From assembly GCA_019828545.1 (NCBI GenBank), contig JACVRA010000127.1, positions 62,001 through 126,000 of the forward strand: a DNA stretch of 64,000 bases, written 5' to 3'. Positions 56,590-64,000 of this stretch are shown here, piece by piece (the first letter of the stretch is position 1; every line of letters starts with the position of its first letter). Origin of the DNA: Paracamarosporium sp. OC-R06-R3. Taxonomy: Eukaryota > Ascomycota > Dothideomycetes > Pleosporales > Didymosphaeriaceae. Made by a program: the position numbers and the translations under genes. The notes under the pieces were generated by a model. That model did not search any database, was not told the origin of the DNA, and saw nothing but the letters and a program-made list of their open reading frames with translations.

Positions 56590-57356
56590 TGCGGCGGAAA
56601 TTCAAGATGAACGCGAGAATGAGCCATGTGGTGGATCGTGCACGGATAAAAGGCTAGACTCATGCGCCGAGACTCGGGCGTAACAGCGATGTTGTCGTTG
56701 GAAAATCAGGTTTCAGATATCCCACCTATCTTGATATCCACTGCGGGCAGCTACTCTGGATATCCTTCCTGACTTGCTCCATTCTCAATCGATGGGTACT
56801 GTCCTCTTCGTTGCTGCAAGGCACAATGTGGGTCACGAATTCTGGCACATCCATGTCTCCAGAATGCGGGGGTACGATCACCGTCTAACCGACGGCGGCA
56901 CCCCCTTGCTCTACGGATATTTGCAAGCGACAAATCAGAAGTCAGGCTGACTTATATGCATATTTTCGATGCCCCGCGTTGTGTAACTCGGAACAATCGT
57001 ACTTTTTTTGTGTGCTTCAGATAGTTCAATTAAACATCGCAAATGTGTGAAGTTGAAGCTTCTTGCCCACCAATTTGAGAGGTCGAAATCTTCTGATTAA
57101 GACGCAAATCTCTCAACGGTTGAATTTGCAAGTTGCGCGGTCAAGTTTTTGTCAAGATGGACATGATTCTGCGCGTGTGCTTATCTGCATACATGCGCTT
57201 ATCCTTGTCGCACAATGTTGAGCTTGCAGGTGAAGATAAGATGAGAATTCAAACTGAAATACAGATATCTCAGCCCGGCACCCCGATCAGGCGGTGCTAC
57301 TCCAAGATCTTTTGAATTTTCAACATAGATTTCTCTCAGTGTCGTGTTAAATCGTC
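56590..57356. promoter_or_regulatory. intergenic region between divergent SDR and permease genes
   Basis: About 770 bp between two divergent starts. No other gene supported. Confidence 0.4.
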
Positions 57357-59069
57357 ATGCAGACCTTGACGAGCCCAAACAGAAAAGAAGCAATCCCGTA
57401 TGTGGTCAAGGTCGAAGCTCCTGAGCGCAATTTCACCCTCTTGTCCATTTGCGCCGTCGGCATTGTGACAGGCAACACATGGGCTGCCATTGGCGCCAGC
57501 ATCATCGTTGCAGTCTAGTGAGCAATTTAGCAATACGCACATCTCACGGGGCTGACGTTTTCCACCAGCAATGGCGGTCCTCCTGGCGTCCTCTACGAGT
57601 TTATTGTCGTCACAATCTTCTACTGCTTTATTGGTGCCTCACTTGCCGAGCTGGCCTCAGCAATTCCAAGCAGTGCGGGTGTCTATCATTGGGCTTCTCT
57701 GACAGGCGGTACCAAGTATGGCCGCATCTGTGGCTGGTACGCCGGTTGGTGGAACATGTTTGCATGGTCCTTTGCATCTGGTCAGTTCTTAACTTTTTTT
57801 CCATTTCGTATGCTAATTCGCCCAGCGTCAATGTCAGCCATCATGGGCAACATCATCCTCTCCATATGGTCCATTCAACACGAGGACTACATGATAAAGA
57901 GATGGCACGTCTTCATCGTCTACCTCATCATGACGTGGATATGCTGTTTGGTGGTCCTGTTCGCCAACCGTGCATTGCCCACAGTCAACACCATTGGTCT
58001 AGTGTCGGTGGTCCTTGGCTTAATCGCCACCGTTCTAGTTTGTGCCATCATGCCATCGATGAATGGAAAAGGTCACGCAAAGAATACCTCTGTCTGGTCC
58101 GAGTGGCTCAACAACACTGGTTACACGAGCAATGGCTTCGCCTTCATAGCCGGGATGCTAAACGGCGCCTACGCCATCGGAACACCGGATGCAGTCTCAC
58201 ACTTGGCTGAAGAAATCCCTAACCCATCAAGAAACATACCCCTAGCAATCGGAGCACAGACAGTGATTGGGTTCGGAACAGCCTTCATCTACCTCGTCAC
58301 GCTCTTCTATGGCATCACCGACATGGACTCGGTTCTTGACACGTCGGCCAATTTTCCTTTATCCGCCATTTACCAGCACGTAACCAATTCGAAAAGAGCC
58401 GCCACTGGTCTTTTGGTCGTCATCTTGGTCCCGATAATCGCTACATGCATCGCCGCGTACATTACCGTGGGACGCACGCTGTGGACCTTGGCTCGCGACG
58501 ACGCCACGCCGATTTCTTCTTATTTAGGAACCCTTCACCCAAAATTCAAAAATCCATTCAACGCAACGCTCGTTTCCGGAATCTTCACTACGTTTCTCGG
58601 CTGCATCTATATTGGGTCAACCACAGCGTTCGGCGCATTTGTTGGCGCATTCGTTGTTCTGTCAACACTATCATACCTTACGACCATACTTCCATTCATG
58701 GCTTCCGGTCGATTCCACCAACGCAGCGACGTGACAATAGATCGAATCCAGCCGGGCCCATTTGAGATGAACCACACCGTTGGGATGATAGTCAACCTAG
58801 TATCATGTGCGTACATTATCGTTAGCATCGTCGTGTACTGCTTCCCATACAGTCTGCCCGTAACTGCACAAAACATGAACTATTCGTGCCTCATCACGGG
58901 AGGCCTGACCGCGGTTATTACGACAGTGTGGTTCTGCAAACAGGAACAGTACGCGAAGCCTGCAATTCTCATCACGGAGGGGGTGTTGGTAGCATCAGAC
59001 CCAACCCACGCTGGAGCGATGGATACTACTGGTCAGAATCGGAAGGATACTTCCATACACTCAACATGA
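57357..59069 (+). CDS. amino-acid/choline/GABA-type permease (APC family)
   Basis: Three exons (57357-57517, 57569-57780, 57826-59069), 538 residues; introns 51 and 45 bp. Twelve hydrophobic segments are expected; family signatures include NGGPPGVLYEFIVV, SLAELASAIPSSAGVYHWAS (consensus permease pattern), NGAYAIGTPDAVSHLAEEIP and the ARDDATPISS loop. Similar to yeast choline/GABA transporters (Hnm1/Uga4-type), so import of a small amine or amino acid across the plasma membrane is likely; the exact substrate is not readable. The N-terminus is short (about 25 residues before RNFTLLSICAVG), so an upstream exon cannot be excluded. Confidence 0.85.
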
Positions 59070-60285
59070 ATAGTTACATAATGTTATCATGTGTTGTTCT
59101 GGCTCTTCTTCAAGAGTATGGGTCGTGGTTGCTTAAATATTCATACTTGTGTGAAAAGAACTGTCCATTTCCGCTAACTTGCCATTCGCGCTCCGTAACT
59201 GTACAAGAAACCAATTAATCAGCTCTCGCCAATTTAATTGATTGTTAATCATTTCGTTTCGTCTAAAGTCACCTGGCTAGGACTATTATAGTTTCGTGAG
59301 GGGTCGCCGTAATTGTAGAGCCTTAAACATCCTCCCTCTTATGTGCCCAGAATTCTAAATCTTCTCTAAATACTACTCAAAACTATTTCTAAATACTAAA
59401 CAGAACCCTTGATTCACGACAAAAACCATATTTGTTATTGTAAATATTTTTCCCAAGTCGTTCCATAGTATATAGTAACAGATCCGTTATTTTTTCTGAC
59501 ACTACTCTGTCTTCTGGTGTTTACTCGCACGACCACCACTTACGAATGGACCCCCAAAAATGGATTTTTATAGTTAAATTGAACAAGAATATAAAATGAA
59601 CATCGCGACAAGAGAAGATATACAACAACCTTCGCGGAACAGCGTCGAACGCCAAACCCACAGCTTGCACATTTGAATCCTAGTCCAGTCAAATCTTTTG
59701 CTCTAATCTTTCTATTACGACTCTATTGTGATGATTCTTAGGGGGAATCACCTGTTTTCCTTTTACTAATTTTGTACTCAGGTCTACGCCGAGTCTTTAT
59801 AAGCAAAACAGAATTCAGGTACAACAATCTACACCAGCACTAGCACCGACCGACGCGTGTCTCGGCTCGTGGAATTCTTAAATGTTTAGCTAGTCGTTCC
59901 CCTGCCCATCAGACCGACCGACTAACCCTCAGAGTTGCGGTGACGTATTTAAGATTATGGTTAGAATATCTCGTCCATCAACGAAAGGCCCTTAGGAATA
60001 ATCACTTGTTAAGCTAATTATTCTCTCCCCTGCCCGGAAGACCACCTAACCCTCAAAGCTAGCATGAGCTATTGAAGACTCTAATTTTCTACCCACTACT
60101 GACTATAAGTTTGAGTCTTGGCTCGCAAGATCTCGTCCCCTAATGATCAATCTCATTTGTACACAGTAGAGATCACGCTGTTTAGTAGAACATCTTCAAT
60201 ATCAGACCCTGTTCAAGCTCTCCAATATTTATTAAGCGTATGAACTAAATATATACATGTCTGTTAATAAACCTTTTCACCATGC
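59070..60285. other. AT-rich 1.2-kb intergenic region
   Basis: No gene seen. Two diverged copies of CCCCTGCCC..GACC..CTAACCCTCA with AGAGTTGCGGTGACG / AAAGCTAGCATGAG lie at about 59897-59945 and 60027-60072. Confidence 0.4.
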
Positions 60286-61715
60286 CTAGCTAGTGACACC
60301 CACACAGGCATACGTGTTGGCCCAGAGGTTGTTGCAGCCGCTTCCTGCACCAGAGTTCCACTTGGTGAACTGGGCAAGCGTAATTTTGTACAAGTCGAGG
60401 ATGGACTGACAGGTGGTGGTTGTGCTGACGAAATGGAACTTGTTACAATTGGAGACCATGCCATCCTGAGTGGGGGTGGGCGTAGTAACACCGTTGCCAG
60501 CCTTGGTCGTGGTAGTCGTGGTCGTGGTCGGGGTCGGGGTGGTGCCGATGCGTCCGACGCATACGTAGGCGTCAAGCCAGAGGCCCTTGCAGTCGGTACC
60601 AACCGAGGGATTGTAGTTGCGGAACTGCGTCTGGCTGAGGTTGTTGGCCGAGGCAATCGAAGCGCACGTGTCGCCTAACTTTACAAAGTAGAACTTGTTG
60701 CAGTCGGTGATCATCTCGGGCTGCGTGGGCGAGGGTGTGACAATGCCGTTGCCAGTAGTAGTAGGCTTTTGGGTCGTCGTGGGCGAAGGCTCGCTGCCAA
60801 TGACGCTGACGCAGACGTAGACGTTGGCCCACATGCCCGAGCAGGTATCGCCGACGGATGGGTTGTAACTGACAAACTGGGCACGTGAGATGCCGTACTT
60901 CTTAGCGATGTCGTCGCAGTTTTGGTCCTTTTCAACAAAGTGGAACGCGTCACAGTTGTCCACCATGTCGGCTTGGGTCGGCGTTGGCGTGGCGATGCCA
61001 TTGCCAGTTGTCGTCGGCGATGCCGTCGTCGTTATCGGTGAGCCTCCAATAATGCCAACACAAACATAGACTTTTGCCCACATGCCGGAACACGTGTTGC
61101 CAACGGACGGGTTGTAGCTGACGAACTGAGCACGGGTGATGCCGTAGGTCTTGGCGATGTTGTCGCAGTTTTCGTTCGTCTCGACAAAGTGGAACTTGTT
61201 GCAGTTGTCCACCATGTCGGCCTGAGTTGGTGTGGGCGTGGTGATACCATTACCCGCCGAGGTTGTGGTCGTAGGGGCGGGCGTAGTCGTGGTGGGGGCG
61301 GGCCCAGAGTCGGCCGGAGCCTCGACACAATATGACTGGCCAGTCAAAAAGTTGCCGCAGTCGGATGTGATGGAGGGATTCTGCGGGTGAGTGGCAGTAA
61401 GCAAGGGGCATTCACACTGGCGTCTAAAAATTCTGTTATGAATAGACGTACCCAGGCTAGGAAGTCGGCCATGCTGATCCCCCACTCGCCAGGCATGTTC
61501 TTGCACGATATGGAACCATCATTATCCCACCACCATGTGCACGTCGCAGCCGTGTTGGGGTCGGACGGGAAGTTGGGAGATTCGTCCATAATGTGCACCT
61601 TCCCCGTGCTGTTGGAGATGCTCGTGGTGTTGGAGGGAACTCGCATGGAAGGGAGCGCCGCAGCACCGCGAAGTCCAACGACCGCGAGGCTGAGCAGAGA
61701 CAAGAAGCGAACCAT
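60286..61715 (-). CDS. secreted LysM protein with five LysM-type modules
   Basis: Two exons (61452-61715, 60286-61380; 71-bp intron), 452 residues. Signal peptide (MVRFLSLLSLAVVGLRGAAA). The first module (about 55-110: CTWWWDNDGSISC...ADFLAWNPSITSDC) is split by the intron and restored by splicing; four more modules follow, spaced by Thr/Pro linkers (TTTTPAPTTTT). Modules 2 and 3 are near-copies (TRAQFVSYNPSVGNTCSGMW / SRAQFVSYNPSVGDTCSGMW). LysM binds N-acetylglucosamine chains of chitin; secreted multi-LysM proteins without an enzyme domain often mask hyphal chitin or protect hyphae. It is divergent from a LysM-chitinase gene, a common pairing. Confidence 0.92.
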
Positions 61716-63011
61716 TCTGATGGGAGGAAGTAGCAGATAGAGATGGCTTGCATCAACTGGGGTGACGACTCATCCATCACGCCGTGCGTCCTGTCCTTCT
61801 TATACATGGTAGAAGTCAAGGAAGAGTATTGACCGCCTAGTCTTCCTACTCTGGTGTATTGTAAAAATAAGAAAGTGGTGTTAGCATCGATCCTTCACAA
61901 GCCTGCTCGCCGGCATTGACTGATTCTACATCCTGGCTAAAAGAGTTAACGCTTGGCTAAATTAAGCTATTTACACAATATTTTATCGGGATTCCTCAGA
62001 TAAGCGAAGTAATTTCCGCACCTTCCAACCCCTGATCAGCGCTAACACTTACATAACGGTACTGTGAAAACCGCGTTACCGAATATCAGAATCTACAAGG
62101 AGAATCTGTAAAGTTGGGGGAACAGAAGTCCATCCAATCAACTTACTCAATAGCTGGCGTTTTCAGAGTTTTCTGCGAAATTACGCTCTATTCAAGCCAA
62201 TGAGAATGCGTGGAGAGTTTCTGGACAATTTCCCTACCAAAGTAAGCACCCTATTCACATTCGATTCTATTCAACGATGGCCGGCTTGCCGTTCCGTTCC
62301 GGTGAAGAGAAATTGGTTCCGGGGCGTACTCAAGTAAATAGTCCCTCTTGGCAGGGCGAACCGGGCGAGAAAAGATTCTGTAAGACGTGAAGGATTGTTA
62401 AGTAAGCTGCATTCAATAGAAGAAATCCTCTACCCTTGGCGTTGTACACCTTCGGTAATGTTTCCGATTTTTTTTTGCCAAGCTGATGGCCCCCAAATAG
62501 GAGTTGTTCATGTTATCCTGGTGCCTAGCAGAGCCCATGACCCCTTACCCCAGTGGTTCAGGAACGAAATCCTTTGGTAGCACGGGCCGTGATCGAGGCC
62601 TATGTAGCGCTGACGGTCTGCCTAGAAAAGTTCTATGTATACGGCCGAGTAACTGTAGGATGAGTAGCTAAGCGACCAGAGTTCCTAGAGTACTCGCCTA
62701 GTAGGATTAATCGCGAATCCTCTGGTTATGTTGGACGACATGCCAGCATCACGCGAGCATCGCTTCTTGTTGCTTGGCAAGAGTGTTCTAATACTACGCC
62801 CCGTGCGAGACCCCCCTAATACTAGGAGTGGGTTTCCAGTGTCTTGATTCAGAAACTCGGATCGGCAAGTTGCTGGATGTGAACCCCCATGAAATGTAGG
62901 AATACGTATATAAGTGGAATGCAGGTCAGATCCATTGTGCCCTTTCCCAGGCACCACAAGTCGTTTCCGTTTTCTTGGGTCTGAATTATTGTGCTCCACA
63001 TCCTTTTCACC
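61716..63011. promoter_or_regulatory. 1.3-kb divergent promoter region
   Basis: Lies between the starts of the LysM gene and the chitinase gene. No gene supported; short frames lack motifs. Long divergent upstream regions of this kind are typical of regulated secreted-protein genes. Confidence 0.45.
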
Positions 63012-64000
63012 ATGCGGCTCCAATGCGGCGTGCTGCCGCTTGCCTTGGCCAGCAGCACGTTCGCTCTCTCTCAATGGGAACGCACGAAGCTAAACCACCG
63101 GCCTTGCCCGGCTGCTTGCGACTCTAACAGTGACTGGTTAACGTGGTTCGAATATCACAGCGTCAAAGATTTGGCTATTTGCGATGAGCCGCTCCTCCTT
63201 ACCTTCAGCCTATACGCCCCCATCGATGACCCCCACACTCACACCACCATACGCGCCTGCACCGTGGGCGACGATGAGAGCACCATGAATTTCCTCGAGG
63301 ATTCGGGCTACGTCTCCCCTGACGCCAAAGGTTCGACTAATTTTGGCCCAATGAATAGGCGTCGCGATGATTCGGCTAATATGACATGTGGCGTCGGTGG
63401 TTCGATCCAGGAGTCTCGCGCCACGTCCAACCTTGCCAGTTGGGAGACTGACGAGGACACTCTCAGCGATGAGGCGGCCCTCGATGTCATTGTTGCTGCT
63501 CAGACGCTCAAGAAGAATCTCCAAAAAATAACAGTGACGTGTGACGAGAGAAAGAACCTCTTTGCCTACTACCACGGCACCCTCGTCGCCATCTACTCTG
63601 GATCTCGCGTCGACTTGAAGCAGACGTCCGAGTCCATGCTGGACGAGCTCATTGCAGAGTTTGGAAATTCGAGTTCGTCACTTTCACGAAAGGCTATCGA
63701 GGCATGCGCCGGCTACTGCACCGCCACCCACATCTTTGGTGTCGTTGCCGATCCGAGTGGTGACTTTAGCGCTGTGCAGGACATTGTAAGGACTTGGAAC
63801 GAAGGCGAGCTGTTGCACGATCACGAGGCATCCACGATGAGAACTGTTGCAGTCGGGAAACCATTGTCCTCGTCGCTCTGGATCTACGGCAGCGGTAATG
63901 GTACCAGCAACGGCACCGCGCTTGAGTCGCGCAGTCTCTTCAATCCCAGGGCCGAATGCCGCAGCATCAGGGTTGAGGACAAGGACACGTGCACGTCGCT
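63012..64000 (+). CDS. secreted LysM/GH18 chitinase, 3' end beyond window
   Basis: Open from ATG 63012 to the window end without a stop (at least 329 residues). Signal peptide (MRLQCGVLPLALASSTFAL), then CPAACDSNSDWLTWFEYHSV, a Cys-containing N-terminal domain found in large fungal GH18 chitinases with LysM modules. The last visible part (AECRSIRVEDKDTCTSL) is the beginning of a LysM module. The GH18 catalytic domain (DxxDxDxE) lies outside the window, so the chitinase call is by family pattern. No intron was needed in this part. Divergent with the five-LysM gene. Confidence 0.7.
   Translation, partial: MRLQCGVLPLALASSTFALSQWERTKLNHRPCPAACDSNSDWLTWFEYHSVKDLAICDEPLLLTFSLYAPIDDPHTHTTIRACTVGDDESTMNFLEDSGYVSPDAKGSTNFGPMNRRRDDSANMTCGVGGSIQESRATSNLASWETDEDTLSDEAALDVIVAAQTLKKNLQKITVTCDERKNLFAYYHGTLVAIYSGSRVDLKQTSESMLDELIAEFGNSSSSLSRKAIEACAGYCTATHIFGVVADPSGDFSAVQDIVRTWNEGELLHDHEASTMRTVAVGKPLSSSLWIYGSGNGTSNGTALESRSLFNPRAECRSIRVEDKDTCTS

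Noticed and set aside
1..64000. CRISPR arrays, rRNA genes, tRNA genes
   Set aside because: No convincing spacer-repeat pattern or conserved RNA sequence seen. tRNA genes cannot be excluded by eye.

Overview
The window reads as a filamentous ascomycete chromosome. The evidence is short GT-AG introns (about 40-60 bp) with CTAAC-type branch sites, compact intergenic gaps, and fungal-only families such as GH72 glucanosyltransferase with an X8 module, LysM proteins, UstYa/DUF3328 proteins and SAT4-type 7TM proteins. The gene repertoire would fit Dothideomycetes (Pleosporales), but that placement is an inference. I recognised no rRNA, tRNA or CRISPR array. All introns were inferred by eye from reading frame and splice signals.

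Layout. 0-1.7 kb: 3' part of an MFS transporter. 1.7-7 kb: sparse region with an orphan SNF2-helicase C-terminus, a small secreted protein, a transposase scrap and a PHD-finger gene. 7-22.2 kb: conserved housekeeping block (URB1, a 4E-T-like RNA-binding scaffold, a GPI-anchored GH72 enzyme, NMD3 divergent from ATP25, and a coiled-coil/Cys-His protein). 22.5-25 kb: two damaged genes (a hotdog thioesterase and an EthD-like protein). 25.3-28.3 kb: a SAT4-type membrane protein and a MetE-like protein.

28.9-36.9 kb holds the most interesting object: a compact candidate gene cluster for a fungal ribosomally made peptide of the ustiloxin/phomopsin (dikaritin) type. It contains a 90-residue precursor with signal peptide and Kex2-bounded repeats, two UstYa-type oxidases, a membrane-anchored tyrosinase, an O-methyltransferase and a multi-intron MFS exporter. 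The inferred scheme is secretory-pathway Kex2 cutting at Lys-Arg, oxidative cyclisation by the UstYa pair, tyrosine oxidation, methylation and export.

38.8-41.1 kb: a small protein followed by a trypsin-like protein. 42-55.6 kb: a long, nearly gene-free stretch of degenerate repeats (several unrelated minisatellites and an unclassified family) that also contains a decayed AAA-ATPase gene. 55.7-59.1 kb: an SDR oxidoreductase and an amino-acid/choline-type permease. 60.3-64 kb: a five-LysM secreted protein divergent from a secreted LysM-chitinase that runs off the window edge, a pairing that suggests chitin handling or masking.
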